Source: Moritella viscosa
Lineage (GTDB): Bacteria > Pseudomonadota > Gammaproteobacteria > Enterobacterales > Moritellaceae
Reading direction: 5' to 3'
Assembly (NCBI GenBank): GCA_000953735.1
Contig: LN554852.1
Location: 2,491,846 to 2,555,845, forward strand
DNA: 64,000 bases
Shown here: one piece after another, positions 42,840-51,444 of the stretch
Numbering within the stretch: position 1 is the stretch's first letter
How the letters are laid out: the number at the start of each line of letters is the position of its first letter
The notes under the pieces: generated by a model
Database searches by the model: none
What the model saw: only the letters and a program-made list of their open reading frames with translations
Told to the model about the DNA's origin: nothing
Program-made: the position numbers and the translations under genes

Positions 42840-44831
42840 ATGTTGAAAAAAATATTCGTTGCTGTTTGTACCGCATCACTAGTTGCTTGCGGCGGTAGCG
42901 GAGGTGGAGACAGCCGTACTGCACCTACGAAGAGTGCATCAAATCCTGAAGTAATAAACGTATCATTCAAAAATTTAGACGGGGATGTGATTGAACTTGG
43001 TGATGAATTGAAGGGCTCATACACTTTTATTTCTGCAAGTATCCCAACTGCAAAAGATGCATCAGATATATTTTGGGAAATAGGAGGTAACTTAGTTCAT
43101 AAAGGTAGTCGCTATCGTATCCCAATGGACAATAATTATGTCGGACTTGAAATACATTTTTGTGTTAATCCGATTAACCGAGGGGATCGTTTAGAAGGAA
43201 ATAAAACGTGTTCGACACCACTACTTATCGATAGTAAATATGTACCTGCTACGCCTAAAGTATCAATTCCTAATGCCGCAACCAATAATATTGTTGGTTC
43301 TCCTTTAAATGTTTGGGTATTTGATGACAGTGATTATTCTACTACCATTCAGTGGTACCGAAATAGTCAACCAATCTTAGGTATAACTCAAGACCAATAT
43401 CAATTAACCAGTGATGATGAAGGCCAGAAAGTTTCAGTTTGTGTATTCGATAAGAAAACAAAAATTAAATTAGCTTGCTCAGGTAAAACCAACGCAATTC
43501 AACCACAGCAGGGTGAGCGACCAGACGTTGATTTGACGCCGCTACCTCGCAATATTGAGATAGGTCAAAGCCTATATCTAACTTACAATTTCTCAGACCG
43601 TGATAGCGATAAAGAAGATACTAGTAAAACATCTTTTAACTGGTATAAAAATGGAACGAGAGTTGCTTCGACACGATCACTGCAGCTCAAAGATAGTATG
43701 GTAGGGGCTAAGTTAAAAGGCTGTGTGACAGCTTATGCTCAAACAGGTTTGCCTAAAAACAGTGTCGTAACTTGTACTCCAGAAGAAACCGTCTGGGCTG
43801 TTAAAGATTCAAAGCCACGCGCAATGAATATTAGGATACAGGGGGTTCGTTTTGGTGAGCATACCTTATCCGGCCAATATAAATACTTTGATTTAAACAA
43901 CGATCACCAAACAAGTAGTCTATTTGAATGGAGTGTGATTAAAAATAACATTGATACTGTTGTTAGCCGAGCTCAAAATTACACGCTACAAATTAGCGAC
44001 GAAGGTAAAGGTAATCAAATTCGATTCTGTGTTACCCCCGTGAATGCAAAAGAGAAAGGCAGTATAGAATGTGTAACCGAAGACATTGCATGGTTTGAAG
44101 GACACGGTGAATTTAAAGAAGGTGGTGTGATTACACCCTACTTAGCAGGTTATCCAGATTTTAAACTGTCTTATTGGAAGTCAGCTTCTAAAATGCTAAC
44201 GACAGCAATGGCGTTAGATTTTACAGATAATAAAGTAAAACCACTAGCTGTCGATACTGCGGACACTAGCTTTAGTAATCTATATCCTATATCGCTATGT
44301 GTGTCAGTCGACGATGACATTCAAAATGATGATGATATTTGTCGAGAAATGAAAGCGAACAACAAACTAAAGGGCGGAATGATTTTTGACTTTAATGATC
44401 ATAGCCGCATAGCAATGAACTATAAACGTGAAGTAAATGTAATTGTAGCAGGGAATAAATATCGTATTAGACGTCCATATACATGGGCAGAATTTAAAGA
44501 ACTAAATTTAGATAAAGATCCTGGATTTCTTTCTGCCGAGCCAAGCATCATTCGAGAAGGGGGCAATATAGTAAAGGGGCTTAAAATGACACCGAAACAA
44601 GCCAATGATTTTTGTTTACGCACCTATGGTGCACCAGGGGTTATTAGCTCTGCAATTAATTTTAGTGACGGTGTTATTCCGTCAGGTAAGCACCAATGGC
44701 CTATCTACCTTTCGACACAAGCGTATGTTACAAAAGAGCCAAATGGGATGTTTGTTATTAATTCTAATAAGTACATACCCGCAGACATGAATGGTAAATA
44801 TGCCTTTGCGTGTTTGGCTGTCGCACCGTAG
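42840..44831 (+). CDS. large lipoprotein with Ig-like repeats, hypothetical
   Basis: A 663-residue lipoprotein (MLKKIFVAVCTASLVACGG; Cys17). The mature part contains about four imperfect domains of ~90-100 residues. Each has a W-(Y/K)-x-N motif (WYRNSQPI, WYKNGTRV, WEIGG, WSVIKNN), a later SDDEGQKVSVCV/SDEGKGNQIRFCV motif and a C-terminal Cys pair, the pattern of bacterial Ig-like domains with disulfides. The last ~120 residues (MTPKQANDFCLRTYGAPGVI) look like a separate cap. It is probably surface exposed; the binding partner is unknown. The ATG is preceded by AGAGTTAATC. Confidence 0.72.
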   Translation: MLKKIFVAVCTASLVACGGSGGGDSRTAPTKSASNPEVINVSFKNLDGDVIELGDELKGSYTFISASIPTAKDASDIFWEIGGNLVHKGSRYRIPMDNNYVGLEIHFCVNPINRGDRLEGNKTCSTPLLIDSKYVPATPKVSIPNAATNNIVGSPLNVWVFDDSDYSTTIQWYRNSQPILGITQDQYQLTSDDEGQKVSVCVFDKKTKIKLACSGKTNAIQPQQGERPDVDLTPLPRNIEIGQSLYLTYNFSDRDSDKEDTSKTSFNWYKNGTRVASTRSLQLKDSMVGAKLKGCVTAYAQTGLPKNSVVTCTPEETVWAVKDSKPRAMNIRIQGVRFGEHTLSGQYKYFDLNNDHQTSSLFEWSVIKNNIDTVVSRAQNYTLQISDEGKGNQIRFCVTPVNAKEKGSIECVTEDIAWFEGHGEFKEGGVITPYLAGYPDFKLSYWKSASKMLTTAMALDFTDNKVKPLAVDTADTSFSNLYPISLCVSVDDDIQNDDDICREMKANNKLKGGMIFDFNDHSRIAMNYKREVNVIVAGNKYRIRRPYTWAEFKELNLDKDPGFLSAEPSIIREGGNIVKGLKMTPKQANDFCLRTYGAPGVISSAINFSDGVIPSGKHQWPIYLSTQAYVTKEPNGMFVINSNKYIPADMNGKYAFACLAVAP

Positions 44832-44871
44832 GAAGCTTAAGCGTTCACAAACCGAATACTTTAAAATTTAG

Positions 44872-45453
44872 TTATCGACACACATCCTGAAAAAGCTGCT
44901 CAGCTAACTGCTTTATGGTATTACCTTCAGGGTGTGTGTGGGCGAATGTTCTTAATCCATATATACCCATCATCAGATAATGAGCGCGATCATCAGCGTT
45001 GCGATCGCTGATAATTTCTTTTTGATCAATGGCTTTTTGCAAGACTAAGGTAATAGCTTGTTGCCAGTTAGCGAGATGAAGCGTGATAATGTCGTGTACT
45101 TCTTCATCTTGTTCGGCAACTTCATTCAATGCTTTTGTCAGTAAGCAAGCTCGCGAGGTATCACAACTCTGACACTCTAAAACAATATGATCCAGATAAG
45201 ACTTAAGCTCAGTAAGCACCGGTTTTTGACCGGAAAATATCCCTGTGAATACTGCATTTTTATCCAGTCGGTACTGCTCTAATGCGGCCAAGAGAAGGCC
45301 ACGTTTATTTTCAAACGCACAATAGATAGAACCAGGGTGTAAACCTGTCGCCTTTTTCAAATCTTGCATACTGGTCTTACCGTAACCTTTATCCATAAAG
45401 GAGGTCATAGCAGATCTCAGTACTTTCTCTCTATCAAATTCTGCAATACGCAT
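44872..45453 (-). CDS. TetR-family repressor of the adjacent flavin reductase
   Basis: A 193-residue TetR regulator. The N-terminal helix-turn-helix is FDREKVLRSAMTSFMDKGYGKTSMQDLKKATGLHPGSIYCAF. The C-terminal domain contains Cys residues (ECQSCDTSRACLL) that could sense electrophiles as NemR does; that is inference. It is divergent from an old-yellow-enzyme gene, and three palindromes in the gap match its likely operator. The start is ATG 45453. Confidence 0.88.
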   Translation of the reverse strand: MRIAEFDREKVLRSAMTSFMDKGYGKTSMQDLKKATGLHPGSIYCAFENKRGLLLAALEQYRLDKNAVFTGIFSGQKPVLTELKSYLDHIVLECQSCDTSRACLLTKALNEVAEQDEEVHDIITLHLANWQQAITLVLQKAIDQKEIISDRNADDRAHYLMMGIYGLRTFAHTHPEGNTIKQLAEQLFQDVCR

Positions 45454-45526
45454 GGCTAGTCGGTAACTCTTCTTGAGACTCTTTATCGCTGAGTCATATT
45501 ATGTAATGAAGTCCATTGTAATCAAC

Positions 45527-45596
45527 TTTGAATGTTTATTCAAAAATAGATCTTGAATGATCATTCAAAAAAGAATATCTTGAACGTACATTCAAG
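45527..45596. promoter_or_regulatory. three TetR-type operator palindromes
   Basis: TTTGAATGTTTATTCAAA (45527-45544), TTGAATGATCATTCAA (45553-45568, perfect) and CTTGAACGTACATTCAAG (45579-45596) share the TTGAA-N6-TTCAA plan. Centres are 25-27 bp apart, so bound dimers would sit at roughly 2.5-turn steps between the divergent regulator and reductase genes. Both promoters would be covered. Confidence 0.85.
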
Positions 45597-45610
45597 AAAC
45601 GGACATCGCT

Positions 45611-46666
45611 ATGACTGACAATTTATTTCAAACTTATGTGCTTAATAAGACTTTATCTTTAAAAAATCGTATTCTCATGGCTCCTCTGACTCGCTGTATG
45701 GCTGATGATGAATTGGTACCGACTCAAGATATGGCTGATTACTATGGTCGTCGGGGTGAGGCCGGTTTAATCATTTCTGAAGCGGTGATCATACGTCCAG
45801 ACGGTCAAGGTTATCCAAATACTCCAGGTATCTTTACGCCAGCACAAATCGTTGGTTGGAGAACCGTAACTGATGCGGTACATAAAAACGGTGGCAAAAT
45901 TTTTGCACAGCTCTGGCATACAGGCCGTGTAGCACACCCACACTTTTACCAAGCAAATACGGGGAACCAAGATGTAATGGCGCCTTCTGCTGTAGGTGTT
46001 GAAGGTAGTGTACCTAGAATGCGTGAGCTGACTTACCAAATACCAAAGTCTGTATCGGTTGAAGAGATTGTTGAGTTAGTCAGTGATTATTCTCAAGCTG
46101 CGGAAAATGCTATAGACGCCGGGTTTGATGGTGTTGAAATTCACGGTGCTAATGGGTATTTAATTGACCAATTCTTACACCATAATAGTAACCGCCGTAG
46201 TGATGAATATGGCGAGACACCTGAAAACATGTCTCGTTTTGCACTCGAGGTTGTTGATGCAATCATTGCTCGTATTGGTAATGAAAGAACTGCACTGCGT
46301 GTATCACCGGGTGCATATTTCAATATGGCTGGTGATAGCCGTGATCGTGCTGTATTCGATTATCTTGTTCCTGAACTTGAGAAACGTGATTTAGCCTTCT
46401 TACATATTGGTATTTTCGATGATTCGATGGAATTTGACTATTTAGGTGGTCGAGCGTCAAGTTATGTTCGCAGTATTTATAACAAGACATTAGTGGGAGT
46501 GGGTAGCTTTACCGCTGAAGCTGGTAGCAAAGCAATTGCAGATGATAAATTTGATCTTCTGGCGATAGGTCGACCATTTATTGCCAACCCTGATTATGTC
46601 GAGCGTGTTCGAGATGGTAAGGATTTAGTTGAATATTCAGATGCTATGTTGACGAGTCTTGTATAA
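45611..46666 (+). CDS. nemA: old yellow enzyme, N-ethylmaleimide reductase-like
   Basis: A 351-residue FMN-dependent ene-reductase. Motifs: NRILMAPLTRCMAD (FMN binding), GLIISEAV, IFAQLWHTGRVAHP, FDGVEIHGANGYLIDQFLHHNSNRRSDEYGE (substrate His/Asn pair replaced by HGAN) and LLAIGRPFIANPDYVER. It reduces electrophilic alkenes, nitro compounds or quinones with NADPH. It is divergent from a TetR gene with shared operators, as in nemR-nemA. The ATG is preceded by AACGGACATCGCT with a weak site. Confidence 0.93.
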   Translation: MTDNLFQTYVLNKTLSLKNRILMAPLTRCMADDELVPTQDMADYYGRRGEAGLIISEAVIIRPDGQGYPNTPGIFTPAQIVGWRTVTDAVHKNGGKIFAQLWHTGRVAHPHFYQANTGNQDVMAPSAVGVEGSVPRMRELTYQIPKSVSVEEIVELVSDYSQAAENAIDAGFDGVEIHGANGYLIDQFLHHNSNRRSDEYGETPENMSRFALEVVDAIIARIGNERTALRVSPGAYFNMAGDSRDRAVFDYLVPELEKRDLAFLHIGIFDDSMEFDYLGGRASSYVRSIYNKTLVGVGSFTAEAGSKAIADDKFDLLAIGRPFIANPDYVERVRDGKDLVEYSDAMLTSLV

Positions 46667-46707
46667 AACAGAGTACTAATTTGTTGTAAATAGCAATAAA
46701 GAATAAG

Positions 46708-46735
46708 AGGGTTAGCATTGTGCTAACCCTTTTTA
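46708..46735 (+). terminator. terminator after the reductase gene
   Basis: AGGGTTAGCA-TTG-TGCTAACCCT followed by TTTTT, between convergent nemA and AraC genes. Confidence 0.9.
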
Positions 46736-47554
46736 TTAAAGCGTTTGTTCGATCCACTGCTTAGGTGAGATGCCAAGTTTCTTCCTAAATACTCGTGCTA
46801 GCGCTGAACCATTTTCATAACCTACGGCATTAGCAACAAGGGCCACTGGCTTGTTTTGTAATAGTAGACCCTTAGCCACAACAATACGCCAATCAATTAT
46901 ATAATCGCCAGGGCTTTGACCAACAGTACGCTTAAATACGTCGGCAAACTTTGATCGAGACATAAGCGCTAGTTCAGCCATCTCTTCTAACCCCCATTGT
47001 CGCTCAGGTGTCTCGTGTATAGCTAATAACACTTTCGATATTTGCGGATGGGCTAATCCTGCGAGCAGACCATACTGCATAATATTGTTATCAATAACAT
47101 GGCGTAGCACGTAAATAATAAAGATATCTGTCAACGAGTTAATCATTGGAAGTCGTCCGCTATCTTCATTAAATGCCTCTTCAAATAACCACTGCGCGGT
47201 TTTCATTAGCGATTGGTTTTCACTGAGTTTGAAGCACAGTAATCTTGGCAGGGCATCAGCAATCGGATTCACTGTATTTTCATTATAAACGATACTTGCA
47301 CAGACCAATTTTGGCGGGTTTTCTTCACTGGCGATTACACGGTGCGCATGTTGTGTGGGGAAAAACATCACTGTAGGTTCATTGATTAAATGTGACGTTC
47401 CATGCTCATCGATTATCGTGATCTCACCACTTTGCAATAGATGTAAATGGCCTTTGTTTGGCTCTCGATTGAAATTAGAAATACCACAAAGATGACCGGT
47501 AAAAAACACTTCGGTATTCATTGAGAATCGTTGAAGAATGACTGATAACGGATC
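46736..47554 (-). CDS. AraC-family regulator
   Basis: A 272-residue regulator with an N-terminal cupin-type (AraC-binding-like) ligand domain (HLHLLQSGEITIIDEHG, PTVMFFPTQHAHRV) and two C-terminal helix-turn-helix motifs (WGLEEMAELALMSRSKFADVFKRTVGQSPGDYI and VANAVGYENGSALARVFRKKLGISPKQWI). The start at 47554 has a good GAGGTAATA site; an upstream frame to 47596 has none. It is divergent from the YHS-bufferin genes 160 bp away, which it may control. Members of this group respond to small electrophiles or metals, but the ligand here is unknown. Confidence 0.88.
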   Translation of the reverse strand, partial: DPLSVILQRFSMNTEVFFTGHLCGISNFNREPNKGHLHLLQSGEITIIDEHGTSHLINEPTVMFFPTQHAHRVIASEENPPKLVCASIVYNENTVNPIADALPRLLCFKLSENQSLMKTAQWLFEEAFNEDSGRLPMINSLTDIFIIYVLRHVIDNNIMQYGLLAGLAHPQISKVLLAIHETPERQWGLEEMAELALMSRSKFADVFKRTVGQSPGDYIIDWRIVVAKGLLLQNKPVALVANAVGYENGSALARVFRKKLGISPKQWIEQTL

Positions 47555-47714
47555 CATTATTACCTCGTTTAAAACAATTTGGACGATTGGGTTCAATGTT
47601 AGGACTATGTCATCCCTTTTGAATGATTGAAAGCACTATATTTACAACCAAGGAGAAAACCTTCGAACGCGTAAATGGTTAACATTAAACTTTTCATAAA
47701 ATACGGAGAATACT

Positions 47715-48200
47715 ATGAAGCTTTCAACATTTGTAAAATCAACATTCATGACGACTGCACTTGTCGCTAGCAGCTTAACTTTTGCTGCAAATATTGAAGT
47801 AAATGCGAGCAGTAATGACATCGCAATCAGTGGTTACGATACTGTTTCTTACTTTACAAAAGGTACACCAACTAAAGGGTCGAACGATTTCACAGCCGCT
47901 TACAAGGGCGCCATTTATCAGTTTTCATCTGCTGATAACCGCGATTTATTCAAAGCAGATCCAAGTAAATATGCACCACAATATGGCGGTTTTTGCGCGA
48001 TGGGTGTGGCATTGAATAAAAAATTAGATACAGACCCAACTGCTTGGCATATTCGTGGCGACAAATTGTACCTGAACTACAACAAAGCTGTTCAGACAAA
48101 ATGGAACACTGATATTCCTGGTTATATCGAAACAGCGCAAGTTAACTGGATTGATATTAAAGGATTAACCGAAGAACAAATCGAAAAAGTGTACGACTAA
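47715..48200 (+). CDS. exported YHS domain protein
   Basis: 161 residues: a signal peptide (residues 1-24, LTFAA) and one YHS domain (SNDIAISGYDTVSYFTKGTP ... GGFCAMGVALNKKLDTDP), a fold found in metal-handling proteins including copper systems. The ATG follows TACGGAGAATACT. It is the first gene of a run of five same-strand genes with the bufferin genes 51 bp downstream, so a metal-related job is supported by context. The YHS Cys (FCAMG) may bind metal. Confidence 0.85.
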   Translation: MKLSTFVKSTFMTTALVASSLTFAANIEVNASSNDIAISGYDTVSYFTKGTPTKGSNDFTAAYKGAIYQFSSADNRDLFKADPSKYAPQYGGFCAMGVALNKKLDTDPTAWHIRGDKLYLNYNKAVQTKWNTDIPGYIETAQVNWIDIKGLTEEQIEKVYD

Positions 48201-48251
48201 TATTGAATCCTTGGAACGTACTAATGACGCTTTAACGATATAGGAACCATT

Positions 48252-48530
48252 ATGAATAATAAATTAATAGTAAGTGCTGCATTAGCAGCTGTGATGTCTA
48301 CAGGTGTTATAGCCTCTGCAGAAGCTGCAAGTAAAAAAGAAAAGTGTTATGGCATAGCGAAAGCGGGTCAAAACGATTGTGCGAACTTAGCCGGTACCCA
48401 TTCATGTGCAGGGCAATCAAGCCTGAGTAATGATAAAGGTGAGTGGAAATTAGTCACAAAAGGTACTTGTTCAACATTGGGTGGATTGTCAAAGCAAGAA
48501 GCCAAGCAATTATATTTGGCCTCTAAATAA
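48252..48530 (+). CDS. bufA1: bufferin precursor peptide (DUF2282)
   Basis: A 92-residue DUF2282 peptide with a signal sequence (residues 1-26, SAEAA) and four conserved cysteines at 32, 43, 52 and 73 ([35 protein letters not shown]). Bufferins are ribosomally made, post-translationally modified metallophores. The partner MNIO enzyme converts Cys residues to thiooxazole-type heterocycles that bind copper, and the mature peptide is exported to the periplasm. The operon BufA-BufB-BufC-DoxX is complete here. The ATG follows TAGGAACCATT. Family knowledge is from DUF2282/MNIO work; copper control here is inference. Confidence 0.9.
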
Positions 48531-48546
48531 GATTTAGGAGAATGTT

Positions 48547-49431
48547 ATGTCGGTACATAGTAAAGATATATTAGTGGGTGTTGGACTAAGGCACCCACAC
48601 TTTACCGACATATTAACGTCGGCTAAGCAAGTTGACTTTGTGGAAGTGCATTCAGAGAACTTCTTTGGACAAGGTGGCGCTGCATTATCTGTCCTTAAGC
48701 AAGTAAGAGAGGCCTATCCTGTTAGTTTGCATTCAACGTCTATGGGTCTTGGATCGTTACAGGATATACCTGCGAGTTATTTAATGCGTTTAAAGCAATT
48801 AACGCAAACCATCGATCCTTTTCTAATGTCTGAACATGCTTGTTTTACCTGGGGACTATTACAAAAACAAATGCATGGGCAACTAATACACAGCGGTGAC
48901 TTATTGCCGATAGCGCATACGCGTCATAATCTAAATCGAATGTGCGAACAAATAGATAAAGTGCAATCGTACTTAGGGCGTGAGCTGATTATTGAAAATG
49001 TGTCAGCTTATGTGCAATTTGATGAAAGTTATCTTTCTGAAGCCGAATTTCTAACGCAACTGTGTAAACAGACAGGCGCCAAAATATTACTCGATATTAA
49101 CAATATTGCGGTGAATAGCTTAAATTTTGAAGGCGGAAATATTCAGAAATCGGTCACTGATTATATAAATACGTTACCAGTGAATAGCGTCGCGCAGATA
49201 CATCTCGCTGGTTGCAGTGTGGTTCCTGATGGGCAAATGGTCATTGATGATCATGCGTGTCCTGTTTCTGATGAAGTTTGGGAAGGATATCGGCAAGCAT
49301 TAACACGCTTTGGAGCTCTGCCAACATTAGTTGAATGGGATTCAGATTTACCAGCGTGGTCAGTGTTAGTTGGCGAAGCAGAAAAGGCACGTGCTATAGC
49401 TAATGCAGTATTGGGGGCTAGTGATGGATGA
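48547..49431 (+). CDS. bufB: MNIO (DUF692) iron-dependent RiPP-modifying oxidase BufB
   Basis: A 294-residue DUF692 (MNIO) protein with the TIM-barrel multinuclear iron site. Motifs: VGLRHPHF, FVEVHSENFFG, LHSTSMGLGS, SEHACFTWG, LIENVSAYVQF, LLDINNIAVNSLNF, VAQIHLAGCS and VEWDSDLP. It installs heterocycles on cysteines of the adjacent precursor and needs BufC for recognition. It starts 16 bp after the precursor stop (TAGGAGAATGTT site) and overlaps bufC. Confidence 0.92.
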   Translation: MSVHSKDILVGVGLRHPHFTDILTSAKQVDFVEVHSENFFGQGGAALSVLKQVREAYPVSLHSTSMGLGSLQDIPASYLMRLKQLTQTIDPFLMSEHACFTWGLLQKQMHGQLIHSGDLLPIAHTRHNLNRMCEQIDKVQSYLGRELIIENVSAYVQFDESYLSEAEFLTQLCKQTGAKILLDINNIAVNSLNFEGGNIQKSVTDYINTLPVNSVAQIHLAGCSVVPDGQMVIDDHACPVSDEVWEGYRQALTRFGALPTLVEWDSDLPAWSVLVGEAEKARAIANAVLGASDG

Positions 49432-50206
49432 TTCTTTTATCAATGAACAACAGCGACTATTGGATACGATTTGGAGTGAAGAGGAATCAGGCGCAACTCT
49501 AAATGGCTTTAGCGCTCAAGGTATAAGCATTTATCGTCGTAATTTGTTAGCTAATGCTGAACGTGCGCTAAGCATCACTTTTCCGACCGTGTTTGAATTA
49601 CTTGATAGTGATATTAGTACTTTTTTGGTCCAGCAGTTTCTGAAAATATCCCCACCAATTCAAGGTGACTGGGGACAATGGGGCGCTGAATTTTCTGAAT
49701 TTATCACAGCAACGGAAATTGGTGTGGATTATCCGTATCTTGCTAGTTGTACGGCTTTGGATTGGCATGTTCATTGTGCGTTACATGGTCAAGATCAAAC
49801 ATTAGAGCAAACGTCATTACAACTACTGGTTAATTGCGATCCTGAACATGTCTTTATTACATTTAACGACAATGTGAAATTACTGAGCACAAGCTATCCT
49901 GTAGTAGAGATTTTTGACGCACACCATCACGATAATCAAGTGCAGCGGGATCGTGCTTTTAATCTTGCTAAGCAGGCATTATCGTCAGTGCTGGTGGACC
50001 ATATTGTCATGATTTATCGATCTGAGTTTCAACCCCAAATAACCAAGTTAACAGAGAGTGAAGGGCGCTTCATTTTATCTTTAATGTCTGGTAACTCACT
50101 AGCTCAGTCGCTTGATACTGTGCGGCATGATAGTCGATTTTCATTTCAAGTTTGGTTGATTAGCGCAATCGAACATAACTTAATTCATTATTTTAAAGAG
50201 AGTTAA
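49424..50206 (+). CDS. bufC: BufC partner protein (DUF2063)
   Basis: A 260-residue DUF2063 protein whose N-terminal domain (YRRNLLANAERALSITFPTVFELL) is the family hallmark. It escorts the precursor to BufB. The start is ATG 49424, overlapping the bufB end by 8 bp (GTGATGGATGA) with GGGGG upstream; the open frame reaches to 49403. Translationally coupled. Confidence 0.9.
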   Translation: MDDSFINEQQRLLDTIWSEEESGATLNGFSAQGISIYRRNLLANAERALSITFPTVFELLDSDISTFLVQQFLKISPPIQGDWGQWGAEFSEFITATEIGVDYPYLASCTALDWHVHCALHGQDQTLEQTSLQLLVNCDPEHVFITFNDNVKLLSTSYPVVEIFDAHHHDNQVQRDRAFNLAKQALSSVLVDHIVMIYRSEFQPQITKLTESEGRFILSLMSGNSLAQSLDTVRHDSRFSFQVWLISAIEHNLIHYFKES

Positions 50207-50208
50207 CC

Positions 50209-50673
50209 ATGAATACTTCAAACTCATTGTTGTTATCAGCTAATCAAATTTATCGACGTATTATAGAAAAAGTAAGTATGTTAGAACCTGTTGCATTACT
50301 GGCCGCACGTTTTTATGTCGGTTGGGCTTTCTTTTCATCTGGACTGACAAAGCTAAACAACTGGGACAGTACGTTATTTCTATTTGAAGAGGAATATCAC
50401 GTACCATTATTGCCTTATGAACTAGCTGCTTATTTAGGGACTGCTGCTGAGATCATTCTTCCCTTATTATTGATGGCTGGATTAGCAAGTCGCTTCTCTG
50501 CATTGGGGTTATTTTTCGTCAATATTGTGGCTGTTATTAGCTTGGAAGATATTGCCGCCGCCGCTTACGCTCAGCATGTATTATGGGGAACTCTATTGCT
50601 GCAAGTTGTTATCTTTAGCGGGGGGCGTGTTGCTTTCGATTATATAGTTAAGCGCAAGGTCGATTTAACGTAA
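50209..50673 (+). CDS. DoxX-family membrane protein of the bufferin operon
   Basis: A 154-residue DoxX-like integral membrane protein with four hydrophobic segments (LLAARFYVGWAFFSSGLTKL, AAYLGTAAEIILPLLLMAGLA, FSALGLFFVNIVAVISL, HVLWGTLLLQVVIFSG). The ARFYVGWAFFxSGLxK start is typical. It begins 2 bp after bufC and ends the operon. DoxX proteins accompany many bufferin loci; its job there is not defined. Confidence 0.9.
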   Translation: MNTSNSLLLSANQIYRRIIEKVSMLEPVALLAARFYVGWAFFSSGLTKLNNWDSTLFLFEEEYHVPLLPYELAAYLGTAAEIILPLLLMAGLASRFSALGLFFVNIVAVISLEDIAAAAYAQHVLWGTLLLQVVIFSGGRVAFDYIVKRKVDLT

Positions 50674-50681
50674 TCAGCTGT

Positions 50682-50718
50682 AAGCACCCTGAAAGTAATC
50701 AGAAAATATAGGGTGCTT
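50682..50718 (+). terminator. terminator of the bufferin operon
   Basis: AAGCACCCT pairs with AGGGTGCTT over a 19-base loop, 9 bp after the DoxX stop; AATCAAAATTTT follows. Confidence 0.6.
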
Positions 50719-50728
50719 AATCAAAATT

Positions 50729-50876
50729 TTATAAAACGACTTGCTGAAATTGTATAGGTTTAGTCCCTGCTAAGTTAGCAGCCCATGCATAATTGTAATT
50801 CCATTCATAATCACTAATAATATCACCCCATCGCAAACTAAAATCCCAATAATGTAGTGCTCCAATCATATCGCAC
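50729..50876 (-). pseudogene. gene remnant, unidentified
   Basis: An open minus-strand frame reads DMIGALHYWDFSLRWGDIIS and on to TKPIQFQQVVL with a stop at 50729-50731. The composition (many Trp, Tyr, Asp) is coding-like, but no start codon with a site is present and the frame begins at the boundary with another broken gene. I do not recognise it; a decayed immunity-type partner of the metallopeptidase-like gene is only a guess. Confidence 0.4.
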
Positions 50877-51308
50877 TATTGGTATGGTAGTAACGCTCAG
50901 TATGTTCGCTCTGATGTTGAAAAGCATCAACAATTTAAAAATCATATCTTGATTTCCGATGGTATACATAATGATGGTAGTGAAATTGAATATATATATT
51001 CACTTAGTACAAGTAGTGATGTTTTAGTTCATGAATTGACCTATGCTTACACAGGTAAAAAGGGGGCATTCATTCGAAAATATAAATGATTTTAGGGATA
51101 GTTTAGGAGGTTGGTCAGAACATTTCTCAGCTATAATAGCTGAATACTACCAGTTTAAAACAACGGGTAAAACAGATCTTATTCAAGCAGTAAAGACCTA
51201 GTAGACGGATTGATATCTTCAGCATCCGCCCTAGGTTACTCTGAGAAAGCTTCAAAAATAAAAGAAGTTTTCACACAAACCGGATTTTATTCTGACTTGC
51301 CGTTGTAG
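50874..51308 (+). pseudogene. zinc-metallopeptidase-like protein, frameshifted and mutated
   Basis: Three consecutive frames join into one protein. Frame 1 (50874-51089) ends with VLVHELTYAYTGKKGAF. Frame 2 (51082-51201) has INDFRDSLGGWSEHFSAIIAEYYQF. Frame 3 (about 51197-51308) ends with EVFTQTGFYSDLPL. HELTY looks like a zinc motif HExxH whose second His has changed to Tyr, and EHFSAIIAE could hold the third ligand. There are two frameshifts, no start and a lost zinc ligand, so the gene is dead. Similar domains occur as toxin domains, which is inference. Confidence 0.6.
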
Positions 51309-51330
51309 CGGCATGTAGCTTAATCCCCAT

Positions 51331-51366
51331 AAACCTTGTTAGAATCTGTAATCTAACAAGGTTTTT
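51331..51366 (+). terminator. intrinsic terminator after the metallopeptidase remnant
   Basis: AAACCTTGTTAGA pairs with TCTAACAAGGTTT (51352-51364), with TT following; a strong stem and U-run on the plus strand. Confidence 0.82.
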
Positions 51367-51444
51367 CAGTTCAGGCTAAGTGTTGTAGTACTAAGCCGTT
51401 TCGGCCTTAAAGTGGGTTAGATCCACAGTTAACTTACAATACAT

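Noticed and set aside
45767-46323. Minus-strand open frames inside nemA
   Set aside because: Shadows of a clear ene-reductase gene.
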